Shown: positions 12,560-24,785, counted from the first letter of the stretch. The stretch is 64,000 nucleotides of DNA from Scedosporium boydii (GCA_002221725.1 NJFT01000112.1:59952-123951); one strand, 5' to 3'. The notes: generated by a model from the letters alone, not told the origin. Translations and numbers: made by a program.

Positions 12560-12744
12560 GTTTTATTTTTCTATCTGTTTTATATTGCTGATATTTGAAT
12601 TACTTGGTGATGGTTTTGCATCCTGGATAGAACCATACCTCAAGATTCTTGAAGATTGTTTTATAAGTTAATAATGAGAATATGTTGTCTTTTCTAGGAA
12701 CGAGCCTCCCTAACAGACTAAGTAATGCTTAACCGGCTCCTCAT

Positions 12745-13193
12745 GGATCGGAGTATACAGATACGACAAATACGACAACAATGACGTCCGAAAGCTCCAC
12801 AGATTCCGGTCCGCCCAGGGGAGTTCCCCGCAGCCCGATGGGGCCGGTAGCGGTTCATCGCCGGGGGCCAAGGACGGCATCGCAACGGGTGTTGCCGGCG
12901 GGCTTCTCCTGCTTCTGGGAATCGTCCTCTCGCTTTGGCGTCGGCGCAGAAACTGTTGGAAATCGGGGCCGCGACGGACTCCTAGTAGCTACGGAATTGG
13001 GGGTTTGGGATCAAGGTAGAACTAGAGGCTGGACCCATCGGAGCATCTGGCGCAAACAAGGTGAAATTGACGCCCATCATGGCTTTATACCATTGCCGAG
13101 ATTGGCTACAGCACTCGGCATGAGCGGTTCTCTCCTGTCGAACTGAGCGCGGAGAACAGAGCCTCGTTCGGAAGAGAGGGGGGTTCGTATTAA
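12745..13193 (+). pseudogene. Decayed one-pass membrane (WSC/Mid2-like stalk) protein gene
   Basis: One frame encodes a Ser/Thr-rich ectodomain-like run (TNTTTMTSESSTDSG, near 12765-12810). A different frame (phase of 12840) then encodes a small-residue linker, a single transmembrane helix and a basic stop-transfer (GIATGVAGGLLLLL then GIVLSLWRRRRN, about 12870-12950), typical of fungal wall-sensor/receptor-like proteins with a Gly/Leu-rich helix and RRRR. After a stop, a further run (RFSPVELSAENRASFG, near 13119-13166) ends at TAA 13191-13193. The parts cannot be read as one ORF. A frameshift lies between the first two, and an intron (acceptor GGCTACAG near 13110) may join the last. It sits just downstream of the SINE-like element. 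No ligand-binding domain remains. Confidence 0.4.
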
Positions 13194-15244
13194 TGCCTGA
13201 CATATACGAGGAGTATGCGCAGGCTAGACCCACCTAAAAATATAAGCTTTGGAAATACGCTACGATGAAATTGTCCGTGGGATGCTTGTCAATGTCGCAG
13301 GTGGCAGGGATCATGACGAACACGCAGAGGATGAAATGTAACGGTCCGTAGAAAGCAATATTTCTCAATTTCAATTTCTCTTATCTTCCTGCGTCGACTT
13401 CGGTGTCCGATCTGGAGTAAGCTTTGTTCTCAGCTGACCATGAATTATCGAATCGATGGGTCTAAATTGGTCTTCTGTCTGTCACACATTGTTCTCCCAA
13501 TTAGGAAATTTTGGAAGGGTGAGGATGAGGGTGACGGTGAGGGTGACGGTTCGTCGAGGACAAGACCAACAGCAATGATGACACCCTTGCCAACATTGGT
13601 CTGACTTGACCGGCCGGCCAGTGAGATGAACGAGTCCGTCAAGGGCCGGAATGAAATTATTTCAGCAATGCAAATCCCAAGCGTCCTGAGTCTTACAACA
13701 TATTTGTATCCAACCAACAAGAAGAGAAGGCCAAGACCCCAGTCTCGCATGGATTTCCAGATCTCCCGCACGCAAAGTCTCAGGCAAGCGACGAAATGAT
13801 TCAAACATGTCCAGAAATTCAGAACTGGCTCAGACCTTGTTAACTTGGCGACTCGATTTGATTGGCGGGCACTGCCGCCAAGACCAGAGCAAGTCGGTCA
13901 GGATCAGAGCTTTCGAGGTTGCGGTGGACAGCTGGAAAGAGGTGTTTTTGACCGTTCCCGAGCATGCCGGGGGCCGCGGCAACTGTCAAACCTAGAAAAC
14001 TGGGGTATTTCCGTTGTCATGCACAGTCTTTTTTCTTCTTTTTCTCGGTTACCACAAAGTATACAAGTACACTCTAACATTGAACGGGATCTCAGGTGCC
14101 CTCCATGTTGCGAAACTGTGACGGTGGCATTGATCGCTGACGAAAGTTTCAATTGTTACATTGAGGACTGGAGTGTGGTATATTCGGTAATCGCTAGACA
14201 CTGTGGATATTCTGCTCAAGAAGTACCCCTCGCCACGTACTTGTCGGACAAAGTACATTCGTGCAAGTTGTCTGGCTGAGGAAACAGTGCGGGAGATGGA
14301 GAACCTTGATGTACCGCAGTATCAGTGAGAGAATTAGCGAACCAGGAAGCTGGACTCTGGACTGAGCTTTTGAAGGCAGGAGCAAATTGGATTTGATCGA
14401 TAAACTCCTCACATCATGACAATCAAGCGACGCCATTGCCCTCCGAGGAGTCGAGAACTCAAGCCTGGGAGACCTGGACCCAGGGCGACCAACGATAGCC
14501 ACGCATCTGGTCCACATCGTAATGCGCCTCTACGTCTCTTAAAAGCGTAACTTTCCCCCTTTCCGTGTCCACACCACTAGTCAGGACGAAGTTACTGTAG
14601 TGTAGTGTAGTGTAGTTTTCTCCTCTTTCACTTTCGTCTTTTCTTCTCCTTCTTTCTCCTCCTCTTCTCCTCGTCTCTTGCCATGGCCTCGTGAGAAATA
14701 TCACCGGTTTGGATTTCGTCTCGTCTCTGCCGACATCACATCCCACCTCCGAACCATCCGAACACCGACCCCTCCAACCTCACCCAACCACGGCCTCGAT
14801 CCCGGCCCTGGGAAATAACATCGGAGAGAATCCTCGCGACCTTGCAGGCTCCATCATTTCTTGGCAGACATTAGCTTGCTCTGCTCCCAAGTCGTCGCCC
14901 GCGGAATTCAGCTTACGCAACCCAAGCACTAAGTCTTGGCTTTCGTCCCAAGAACCATTTCAAGCCCAGATCCCCCACGTTGCCGTTGGCGCCAGGCATT
15001 TTCCACGCTTTCGGAATTTTGAATTCCTCAACTCCCTCTTCCCGACACCTCCGAGAGAATTAAGCAGCTTGAGCTGTGATTTTCCTAGGAGCCACGCCGG
15101 TGGGAATTGGATCCTCAACTTGAGGCGCCCAGAGATCGGCTTGTTTCTTTGTTTTTTTTTTTCTTGAAAGTTCTATTCTCTCTCTGTTTTTTTCTAAACT
15201 TAGTTTACCCTATTTCAAAAAATAACCCGGCGGAGCTTTCAACG
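13194..15244. other. Intergenic region upstream of Ytp1-like gene
   Basis: About 2 kb with no gene I can support. It includes a short imperfect tandem of GAGGGTGACGGT units at about 13520-13550, a TGTAG triplication (TAGTGTAGTGTAGTGTAG near 14597), and a strongly pyrimidine-rich leader with poly-T blocks just before the start at 15245. Frames on both strands are overlapping and motif-free. Confidence 0.45.
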
Positions 15245-16936
15245 ATGTCTAGTTCACGGAACCCCTCGGGGGCTTTGGCGTTATGGATCGTCGGTTTCGC
15301 GCTTTACTCGACCGCCGCGGCGCATGGGAATCATGGAGGTGAAGCGATTGAGGAGGGACAGACTGTTTCTTCAGACCCTATTGTATGCGCCCAAGAAATC
15401 CCTTGACGTCTGCCATCTCCCCCGCCTCGAGGAATCGGTAAGCTTACTTTAAGTAACAGGATACGATATTATGGATACACATCTTCGTGCAAATGTTTGC
15501 TTGGGGTATCCTTTTCCCCATTGGAATGGTCTTCGGTGTAAGTGTTCTCTGCTTTATTTTCTCCCCCGTCTTCACCAGCGAGGAAAAAAAACCCTCACTT
15601 ACACGGCCTTCGTAAACAGCTATCCAAAAGCCGATGGCACGTCCCCACGCAAGTCCTCGCAACCGCACTCACAATTCTCGGCTACTTCCTCGGCCACATG
15701 CATCGCGGCCGCCAATTCAACGCCAGCAACGTCCACGCCATCTTCGCGACCCCTCTCTTCTTCATCCTCGCCGCCCAGGTCACCATCGGCATCTACCTCA
15801 AGCTGCACCTCGAAAAGGGGATCAACGGCCGCATCCGCCGCCTCGTGCGACCCGCCCACAGCATTCTGGGGAAGGCTTTCCCCGTCATTTCGTGGGTGCA
15901 GATGATCTTCGGCGGCATCACGACACTGGGGTTCTGCCAGGGCGATCATCTGGGTCAGTGTCTTGCGCACTTTATCATGGGCGGCGCATTCATCGCCTAC
16001 GGTATCCTGCTGACCATCCTTCTTGTTGTGGGGCAGCTTTGGATTAGGCGCACGGGGAGGTCGCAGGAGTTTTATGATAGTAGCGTCATTGCCGTTTGGG
16101 GCTGCGTCAACACGTTTACCGAGCACAGGTGGGGTACTGATTGGGTTAAGAACGACTGGCAGCACACGACTATGGGTGTTATTTGGTGGTGCGCCGGTCT
16201 TGCGGGCATCTGGCTTAGCCGCGATAGGGACGGGAACCCGAAGCGCAACTTTGTTCCTGGATTTGTGCTCCTCATTACCGGTTGGGGTATGTCGGCGCAT
16301 CCGCAGGAGCTGCACACGAGTGCCGCGGTGCACACGACGTTTGGATATACCTTGATGGCCGCGGGGTTGTCGAGGATTATCGAGATTGCCTTTGTGCTCA
16401 GGGATAAGATGAGTGTTGCGGAGGATGGAAGGCAGGCTAACAGCTTCCAGTACATTCCCGTTTTCGTAAGTCACAGCCTCCCCTCCTTTTTTTCTCTTTT
16501 GGTGTAGCTCGCTTCGGGTAGACCTGGATTTGGACTGACACAGCCGCAGCTCCTCTACGCCTCCGGCTTCCTTTTCATGGGTGCCACCGAAGAACAAATG
16601 GCCCTCGTCGAAAACTCCAGCATGGACCACGTCTCCTACATTCTCATCCTCTACTCCCTTGCCTTCCTCGTCTTCCTCTTCGCCAACATTTGCATCTACA
16701 TCTGGGACCGCGTAACGTCGACCAACGCCCTAGCCAAACCGCTCTACGCCAACGGCCACGCTCTCGGTGGCGAATCCCGCGTCAACGGCAGGACGCCCGA
16801 GGACCAGCGTATTCGCGACGCCGAGGAGTTTGAGCTCGATGGGCTCGTAAGCGAGGATGAGGATGATAGTGCGCAGCTTTTGAAGAGGGGAGAGAGCAGG
16901 GAGAGGGCGAGTGGGGAGCCAGGTGTTTCGATCTGA
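15245..16936 (+). CDS. Ytp1-like multi-spanning membrane protein (cytochrome b561-type/DUF2427)
   Basis: Four exons, 15245-15382, 15460-15537, 15620-16465 and 16550-16936, all in phase 0, give 482 residues. A signal or anchor helix at residues ~10-25 is followed by a His-rich patch (AAHGNHGG). The DUF2427-type segment (WIHIFVQMFAWGILFPIGMV, residues 50-69) follows, then a series of helices with conserved His residues (GHMHRGR, EHRWGTDW, HPQELHTSAAVHTTFGY), as expected for heme- or metal-binding b561-like bundles (PF10348 plus PF10355). About ten membrane spans precede an acidic cytosolic tail. Fungal Ytp1 proteins are poorly characterised; a redox or metal role is inference. The second exon (78 nt) has no role on its own. 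Confidence 0.88.
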
Positions 16937-17606
16937 TGGAGTTAATGGGGAGGAGCGAAAATCTAATAGAGGAGAAGGAGACAGAGGGGGGAGAAAGAAG
17001 AGAGAAGGAACATTGGTATATAAAGCTGGGAAGGATATAACTGGTATTGGGATCATGACAATTACGGCCTTGTATAGCCCGGTCGTGTTAGACTGGAGAC
17101 TTCTTGTACGAGTGGATGGCTGGAAGACTGGAGAGGAGGAAGCATTGCATTTTCCTGGTATATAAAATGTGCGTTTAGGGAGTTGGTACAAAGGACTCTT
17201 TTTCTGTTCACTAGTCACTCGACGCCAAATATTATCATTTCGTTGTTCCAACATGAATTGAAAATCGAATCTTATTTTTGTCAATCTCGATCGACGTTTC
17301 AAGGTTGTTGATATCAGACTGAGAGGCACAAGCACATGCTTGATCCATTGTACCCTTGTAGATCCATTCCAATTGCATCACTGCCAATGCACCTACCCCA
17401 CCATCCCACATCAATTCCTTATCTTATCGGCTCCTCGATATTTTTCTTTTCTTCCTTTTTTCGCCCACCGCCTTCCAACTTTCTTTCAACATCACCGAAA
17501 CCTCCAAACCACCCCCAACCACTCAACCCTCCCTCCTTCTGTCTCCATTTCCACTGTAAAGACGGCACCTCTCTCTCTCCCATCCAACAAATAACCCCTT
17601 TTCAAA
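16937..17606. other. Intergenic region with promoter of small basic protein gene
   Basis: Holds the 3' end of the Ytp1-like transcript and then a long C/T-rich leader (from about 17340) directly before the ATG at 17607. Such pyrimidine leaders are common on fungal housekeeping and ribosome-related genes. No other feature is seen. Confidence 0.45.
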
Positions 17607-18027
17607 ATGGTCAACGTAGCCAACCCCAACATCAAATCCAAACTCCGCCAAAGCAACCGCGCCGCCAAGCTCCGCAAAATCGCCCAGAAGCGCTCGGCGG
17701 CGGCCAAGCACGGCGCCGACCGGGTATCCAAGGCCGACACGAAGAGGGGCGCGCGGCCGGGTTTGCTCCCCACGAGCGGGCCGAGGGCGCCGATTAGCGC
17801 GAAGAAGAGGAGGAAGTTGGAGAAGAAGTTGGGGTATGCTGCGAAGAGGAGGATGGAGGCTCAGGGGGAGGTTGAGATGAAGGGTGAGTTTTTATGAGGG
17901 GAGGGCGACTGAGTTGTTTTTTTGAGTTTGGGTGTTTGAGGGTGGGAGGGCTAACTTTTTTGTAGATGTTGGGGGTGAGGGGGAGAAGAAGGAGGAGGAG
18001 ATGGAGGTTGAGGGGGAGATTGAGTAG
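17607..18027 (+). CDS. Small Lys/Arg-rich protein, possible ribosome-biogenesis factor
   Basis: Two exons, 17607-17883 and 17966-18027, join to 112 residues. The intron has a GTGAGT donor, a CTAAC branch and a TAG acceptor. The first ~90 residues are highly basic (NRAAKLRKIAQKRSAAAKHG near the start, SAKKRRKLEKKLGYAAKRR later), with a central GARPGLLPTSGPRAPIS segment. The last 20 are acidic (EKKEEEMEVEGEIE). This layout and the pyrimidine-rich leader suggest a nucleolar or ribosome-assembly protein such as an Alb1-type factor, but I do not recognise the family with certainty. The coding case rests on the clean splice and on the bipartite composition. Confidence 0.65.
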
Positions 18028-18320
18028 GGAGGGAGGATATGGAGGACGGAAGGGAGGGTGTAGGAGAGGGTTGTTTGCGACACCCTGAGGGTGGATATGG
18101 AAGGCTCATTAACGTGGTATGTTGGTTGGGTTTATGTGGTTTTATCTGCTATAATGATTTAACAATTTGTTCTAGTGCTATTCGCTCTGGGCTCCTAATG
18201 GAAGTTGGGGATTACTCTCGCACAAAAGTAACGACTGATGAAACCAATTTCAACACATCTCCATCCAAAGTTCCATTCAACTCCCTCGCTGTCGAACCAA
18301 TTCTCAACCAAGCGCACACC
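18028..18320. other. Convergent 3' spacer
   Basis: Less than 300 bases separate the small basic protein gene from the end of the minus-strand zinc-finger gene. Only 3' UTR-like sequence is seen. Confidence 0.4.
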
Positions 18321-19858
18321 CTAGTTCCTTCCCTTCGACAAGTCCTTGATTATGTCCAACAACTTATCGACCTGCTCCTCAGCCCTCCTCCGCCCCGCCC
18401 TCTCCTCATCCAGCATCTTCCTCAGCTTTTTCAATTCCTTATCCACCGATTCGCTCTCTTCTTCGACAGGAGTTCCCTCCCGCGCTCTCTTAACACCTCT
18501 ACTATTCTCCCGACCTTCGGGGAAAGGTGGAGTGCCCAGTTCGGTTCCTGGGCTTTGAGCGACGGCTTGCGATTCGGCTCTGGGCCGGCATGTCTTTTTG
18601 TTAACGTGTCTATCAAGGTTATCTTTGCGAGTGAAGGAGGTCTTGCAGCTGGCACAGGTGAATCTGCCAGCGTTTTTGGGATTGCCTCTTTGGGGCGTTG
18701 GCGTGCGTTCGGTGTCAGTTCCTCTCGGTCTTTGGTCTTTTAGTTAGAGGGTTACCAGATATCAGAGGGAGATATTACTCACGTAGCTTGGCTGGGAGGG
18801 TTGTCCGGAGACCCCCGCCGGTCCCCGTGGGTCTCTATCAGGGGGACGACGTTATTTTGTACCGCTACTAGTTGAGGTAGTGGATCCTGCGTCATATGGT
18901 GAACATCGGGAACCGCTAGGAAGGCTACAGGCGATGCAGTGGGAGCCAATATTGTTTCCGGGAAAGAGAGACCGACGTCGAAGTTCACTCCGGAAAGATC
19001 GTCGTAGTAGTCACCATGGAAAAAATCGAAATCGTCCAACTGAAAGTCCTCGGTGGGAGGGCGGTCGTAGAACATCCATACCACGCTCCAGAGCACCAGC
19101 AGTGCGGGAGGGATGCTCCACGGCATTGAGACTGAGACACTTTTGAAGCGTTTCTTGACCCGTACTTGAAAGATGTTGGGTAGTACGGAGAGAATGAGAA
19201 GGCAGAAGGTAGTGAGGAGACGAACAATCAGCCATATCTGATGGTCTGGGTTCTTTCCTCCTAGCCCCAGCCACCCCCTCGTCAGGGCTCGAGACAGTTG
19301 CAGAAGAACAAGTGCCCTTTCCGAAATCGAATCCAGCATCTCCACCAAACACTTCACCGTTTGAGAAAGCGTATCTCGAATAAAATTTACAGCTTTTGTG
19401 TATAAGGGAAAGGGGGCGTCCATAATACAGGGGAAGGTCATGTCACGGCTCGGTCTTGTTCCGAGGCGCTTAGCAGTGGTGTGAGCAAAGTACCAGTTGT
19501 AGAGCTCAAGGGGCGAAAAATACCCGGAATGTTCGAATGACTCCATTTTCGCTCTATCGGTTTCCTCGGTGAAGTAAGTGAGAGTTGTCGCTCGGAGTAG
19601 GAACATGGCGCGCTCGGTAAGCGACCTGAGGGGGGTTGGAACCAAATCACTTAGGCTAGGCCGCAGCCTGATGGGAGCGACATGCATCGCATCGGTTGAA
19701 GAGACGAAGGGACTTGATGGAAAAGCCTCGACATCAAAAGGATACAGCAGAGGCAAAAGGATTTGGCGATATTTATAAATTGAAATTCTGCGCATTAATA
19801 CTTGATGGGTTCTACCCTGCCAGAGGAGGAGGGAGGAGGGGGTGGGAGGCATCTGCAT
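18321..19858 (-). CDS. Two-helix membrane protein with C-terminal C2HC zinc finger and coiled coil
   Basis: Two exons, 18783-19858 and 18321-18729, give 494 residues if the first ATG is used; the ATG at residue 22 (MRRISIYKY) is equally plausible. The 53-nt intron has donor GTGAGT, branch CTAAC and acceptor CCAAAG, and only this acceptor keeps the frame. Order of parts: a 200-residue N-terminal region without known motif; two hydrophobic segments (about 209-228 and 247-264) separated by a basic loop (RVKKRFKS); an acidic/aromatic stretch (DFQLDDFDFFHGDYYDD); a Cys-x2-Cys-x12-His-x5-Cys finger at 384-406 (FTCASCKTSFTRKDNLDRH); and a charged heptad-like coiled coil to the C-terminus. I do not recognise a named family. 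A membrane-tethered nucleic-acid or protein-binding factor is inferred. Confidence 0.75.
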
Positions 19859-19992
19859 GATGCATAGTCGGTCTCACCAACCAGAGAAGGAAGAAGCATA
19901 GTCGGTTGTCGGTGGCGTCCATTCACCGACAGTATCTATTCACGGATTAGTGTCCGTTTTGTTGTCAAGCCTGGTCGAGTTGTTTCATAGGC

Positions 19993-20060
19993 CCTCCTCC
20001 CTCTCCTCCCTCTCCTCCCTCTCCTCCCTCTCCTCCATCCCCCTTCTCCTCCCTCCTCCC
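19993..20060. repeat. CTCCTCCCT tandem repeat
   Basis: Four to five near-perfect copies of the 9-nt unit CTCCTCCCT are followed by degenerate CTCC blocks. Read on the minus strand it yields a spurious EER-repeat peptide. It is a simple pyrimidine minisatellite, not a coding feature. Confidence 0.85.
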
Positions 20061-21075
20061 ATGGCCAACATGCATGAAGCGCACGAAGGTGCTATTATTA
20101 AGCTCAAGATGCGGTCGCGCTGAGACGGTTCTAGAAGTAGTCCATTTGCGCAGAGAATAGAAAGAAGGTAGATTAAGAAACAGAATATCGCATCGTTTGG
20201 GTTTCCAATGATTTCTCTCGCCAAACTTTATGATAAGTGTCGATGAATGTCGTACTTCCTCTCTACCTCATTGGATAGCAATGTCCGCTAGCAGTGCGAA
20301 CCCGCGGCATGGAGGCCATCAACAATCGGACAGGTCTGCCGTTTTGACCTTTGTCAACTTCTTCTTGGATCGATCTCCATCTCCCGGTCAGTTAAGCAAG
20401 CCTCTTACTCATAAGTAGCAACGTGATAGTCACCTTGAGGCGGCTATCGCATCACCGCCGCTAACCCAACCCCAAATTGAACTCCAGCGCAGCCGTAGTT
20501 CTTGAAGAGATGGTGCTGTCCGTCCCTTTTGCCACAGTACAAGATATCGACAGGTTCTGATGCCTCTCGCTGTGCCCGTCTAGGGAGCGCTAGGTCCGAG
20601 CCATGGAAATTGTGTTGACAAGTTTGACGGCGTATTGCCCACCCACTTCATGGCCGCTTCTTTGAGATCGCGCTTGGGTTTCTGCCCGCCTTCTATTCCG
20701 GCAGGATGATGGCAGAGATCCAGCCACCACTCCTCTCAAGATGGGTAAAGCATCTCCACTCGCTTCTCGAGATTTGTCTGTCCGTGAAATCTGAACTGGC
20801 TTCGAGTCCCTAAGATAATGAAGCCTTCTAAATACCGACTGGAAAAGGTCGCCGTTGCGTAGCCAGGATCAATCCAGACCGTCATAACAAGGGCTGCGGC
20901 CCTCCAGACAGATCTGAATCCCGGAGAAGACAAAGCAGCATCGAGGCAAGTTGCGTTTCCAACACCATAGAGGTTGAGAATCTGGAGATTCGTTGCAGGA
21001 ACAAATAGCATTGTTTGCTCAAATATTAGAGGCATTTACATCGAAGACAAACCCAAATTGCGGCGAAAGATGAAA

Positions 21076-21120
21076 GGGGAAAAAGAAATAGGGAGGGAAA
21101 AAGAAATAGGGAGGGAAAAA
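21076..21120. repeat. Short purine-rich tandem repeat
   Basis: Two to three copies of an about 18-nt unit of the form GGGAGGGAAAAAGAAATA, ending in an A run. It lies in noncoding sequence. Confidence 0.75.
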
Positions 21121-23964
21121 AAAAGTGGGTGGTTCTAGTCCACTGTGCGTTTCGAACCCAGCGGTACTATATTTTGGAGATCCCAAGAATTCAAGCATTC
21201 CTTGATGAGTGACCCTCAAGATCCCACGGGTTCCCTGCTGTTGAAAATCAGAAGCTAAATTTTGGTATTTAAGGGTACTCGTGCTTCGAAAATTGAATGA
21301 GGGAGGATGGGAAGGCGCCATGCAGTGACGAAGCACCTTCCTTGCTTCCTTGGTCCACCCTCTTTCCTCGATCCTTCCTCGATTCTCCGACCATGGAGAG
21401 GGCAATTCGTATAATTCTTTCTGACATGAAAATAGGAGAGGGGGATGACGGGGTATTCCTCAGTCATGCTCATATGCAATAGTCCGAGAGACCCCATGAT
21501 GATTGACGAGGAGAAGGCTGAATGAATCAAACCCCGGAACTCGTACACTCATCAAGAATCAAGACAAGGCCAAAGACTTCCTAACGCGCAAGCCTATTGA
21601 GAAATTCAAAATCGCCGAGTAGCCCTTCGACAGGGAGGCGACTGGAGTAAAATGCCATGAAATCCCGGCGTCACACCGAAATCTACCGCGATATACGATA
21701 TACAGAAGCGCGTCTTCTTCAAGTTCGTGCGACCGCGACAGAGCGAGCACGGTCAAGAGAATGTGAGATACTTCCTGCTTTGGACTCGCCGCGGCCAAGG
21801 TGGACGATAGGTGGCCCTCCTGAGGGAATCCGCCAGGCGTGTGTTCTTGCCGAGTCTGTTTCTCCATCCGCCACCCGTCCGGTCTCCCATGTCTTGTTTA
21901 TTACCTACTCTCTTCTCGCGTTTGTTCATGAACCCTGTTAATGAACCGTGTCAACTAACGCCCCAGGACGGGGTGGCTCCCTCATGGAGGGAGAGGAAAG
22001 CTGCCTTCGATGAGCTCATTAGCCATTGCCGTTTCAATGGTAACAAAACTAAAAGCGTGAAGAAGCATAGATGGAGAGAAACCCAGGGGGTGATGGTGTT
22101 TCACGTGGCTATTCTTTTCCTCTCCTGGAAAGACGGACTCGAAGAAGCTACTAAGTAGTCGTATGGATCTGAAGCAGATGGCGGATGGGATCGCGAAGTC
22201 ATAAGATGCCCCATTCAAGCCAACGTTGGTGATACTCTTCAAGCAGACACAACTCTCCACTAAGTGTGGATCTCCACCCGCAATGCATCAAATGACCATC
22301 ACAACAGGGACAGGAACAAAAACCCCAGCATCGAAACCCTCCAACCACGCCCTCGCTATTACGAACATGAGTATCCATCTCATTTCCTTGGCTCTTTTTT
22401 TAGTGCTGGTCGCCGGCTTGGTGTGAATGGAGGTCGTGCGTTTGCGGAGGAACAGGGGAGGCCATGAGGCCACTAACACCGGAAATAGCGTAGCTTAGTG
22501 CGAGGGGACGGGCGGTAATGAACAATAGTGTACACTACCTCAGTACCTGTGGAGTGGAAGCTTCGGAACTATCGTCAACATTGATCTGATCTTGATCAAA
22601 CGAAGTAGGTCGTCCGTAATTACCTGTGGAACGGAATACAACTAAGCACGAGGTATCCACTGCGTTTGGGGAAGAAAGATGCGACAGGAGAATTCATATC
22701 TCTCTCTAGTAGTGAACAGGACCGTCCGTTATGGTTGGAAATACACAGGTAAATCTTGTATAATTATTCAAACCACTCCAAGTTGAAGTTGAGCAGTGTT
22801 GGACTGGAACTCTCATCCCTTGCTCCTCTCCAATCTTCCATTTCTCCTTCCTCATTGACCACCCAGTGTAAAATCACCACACCATCGGTAACGTTCAATC
22901 CCTGTTCTCCGAAGCAAAGACCAGAGCCAATGGGACATGGCATGATTACTATTCGGCCAACGGTCCGGATAGAGGTCAACAAGTCTGCACTTCCCAGGCG
23001 ATGGCTCATATCGAAACGCCAGATTTCTCCATCTGCTTCGTATTAATAAACTACTTCCTGCGTAGAGGAGCGTCACCTACACTATTTCCTGCGGCAACCA
23101 AATTCGGGTTATATTGGTTCTCCGTACTCCGTGGGCGGATGATCTGGGAATTTCCTTCTCCACATCGCGAGCAGATCTGCTGAGGCCAAGAAGAGAAATT
23201 GATCTTTGGAACCATCCATGTTTCGTCGATCCCCTGTTCCCCATAATGCTCAGACTGGGCAAGGGTCCACAGAAAGCAAAAAAGCCAAGGTCGGGTGGCG
23301 TGCGGGGAGTGGCGCCAATTGCCAGGTTGAGAGATTCAACTGGGTACCTTCTTGAATGGACCACACCCTTTGCCAATCTCCAGTCTGTGCCTTTGCAAAG
23401 ATCTTTTGCATTGGTGAGCCCGTGCCAGGTACTTGTTCGTATACTTCGTATTGATCCCTGTTGGTTTCCCGGTTTCTGAGACCAAGTGACGCCGAGTGCT
23501 GTTCACTAAACCCCTTGAGGAACCTGGTGGTCGGGATTGTCCGTCCTCAGGACTCTCACGCGACTTACACCGTTCGCAGAGTCTGAGTTCCCCGGATTCC
23601 TTGCATCGAGACACATCAACACAATGGCGCAATATTACAGTGATTTTAAGAGAATTAAGAAAAAAGATTTTCGAGGGACATCAGATTTGCATTAACCCAC
23701 GAAGCGCGAAGACCGAGATTCCAATCCGCTCCACGTAAAAACCCATAGAACAAATTCCTCCCAATCCCGCGCAGTCCGTGACATCAACGCATCATCCGAA
23801 TAAACCATTAATAGAGAGAAACCCCGGATATCAAAAAGTAAATTTCCAATTAAACCGGTCAATAATACCCAAAGATCCTACAACAACCCACTTTTTCCTT
23901 CCCCCTTCAATCCCAAAGAGAGAGCCTCCGTAAGTTCCACAATCATCGGGTCGAAACTTCAAAT

Positions 23965-24594
23965 TTAGAGGGCGAAAGCGAAGAGGCCGAGGACGAGAGC
24001 GGCGACGGGAGCGATGGAGCCGGCGCCGGCGGTGGGGAAGGAGGACTGGGGAGGGTTCTCGCCAGTGGGCTTGGGCTTCTCGGAGGAGGTGCCGTTGCCG
24101 GTGGCGGAGGGCTCGGCGGAGGCGGTGCCGGAAGCGGTGGGCTCCTCGGGGGCCTTGGAGGACTCGGTGGGCTGCTCGGGAGCCTTGGAGGACTCGGTGG
24201 GCTCCTCGGGGGTCTTGGAGGTAGGGGCGGGCTCGTCAGTCTTGGGGGGGTTCTTGAGGGCCTCCTCGCAGATACCCTGGACCTCAGTGATGACGGCGAC
24301 TAGAGAACGTCCAGTTAGTGTATGCGTTGTATAGAATCAAGAGAAAATATAGAAGAGAGTCAACGTACGGGCACCGGCGGCACCACCACAGGCCTCAATC
24401 ACACAGTTGGTGGCGGCACCCTGGATCTTGGACATGTTGTCGGGCTGGCAGCCGCAGTACCAGTCACCCTGCTTGCAAGAGCTGGCGGCAGGGGTGGCGG
24501 TGTCGAGACAGGCCTGGGCCTTGCCGTCGCAGGCCTTGACCTGCTGGGCGGAGGCAACAGCGGCGAGGGTGGTGAGAGCGAGAACGAACTTCAT
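23965..24594 (-). CDS. CFEM-domain GPI-anchored cell-surface protein
   Basis: Two exons, 24369-24594 and 23965-24299, give 186 residues. A signal peptide (MKFVLALTTLAAVASAQ) is followed by a complete CFEM domain with eight Cys, including the CKQGDWYCGC core whose Asp is the axial heme/iron ligand in characterised CFEM proteins. A Pro/Glu/Ser/Thr-rich linker contains two to three near-copies of EEPTESSKAP. A small-residue omega region and a C-terminal hydrophobic tail (SIAPVAALVLGLFAFAL) predict GPI anchoring. Known CFEM proteins scavenge heme iron, act in adhesion or in wall integrity, and some are effectors. It stands alone in a gene-poor region. A TATA box lies about 190 bases upstream. Confidence 0.92.
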
Positions 24595-24785
24595 TTTGGT
24601 GGTGGGTTGGGGGTTATTAAATTAGGTGGTTATATAACGGTTGTGTTGTACAGACAAAGTCGTGTTGTTTGGTGCGGTTGTGAACGAGAGTGATGAACAC
24701 GTCTTGTTGGATTGGAAAACAGCAAAAGTGGGTTGGTGAGAAGAGGAGTAGAGAGGGAGGGAAGATGGGTGTGATGATGGGTCTT

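Larger units (their letters stand above)
19859..23964. other. Gene-poor region
   Basis: About 4.1 kb without a gene I can support. It holds a CTCCTCCCT 9-nt tandem (about 19993-20037) and a purine-rich tandem of about 18-nt units (about 21076-21120). The longest frames (about 100-130 codons near 21019-21405 and 23114-23479) overlap others on the opposite strand and show no motif. The end (from about 23640) is AT-richer and becomes the 3' UTR of the CFEM gene. Confidence 0.45.

Noticed and set aside
15620..16630. 336-codon minus-strand ORF
   Set aside because: Antisense shadow of the Ytp1-like gene, whose plus-strand reading has conserved membrane motifs and proper introns.
21140..21170. B-box-like GGTTCGAAAC on the minus strand
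   Set aside because: No paired A box at a suitable distance and no tRNA fold.
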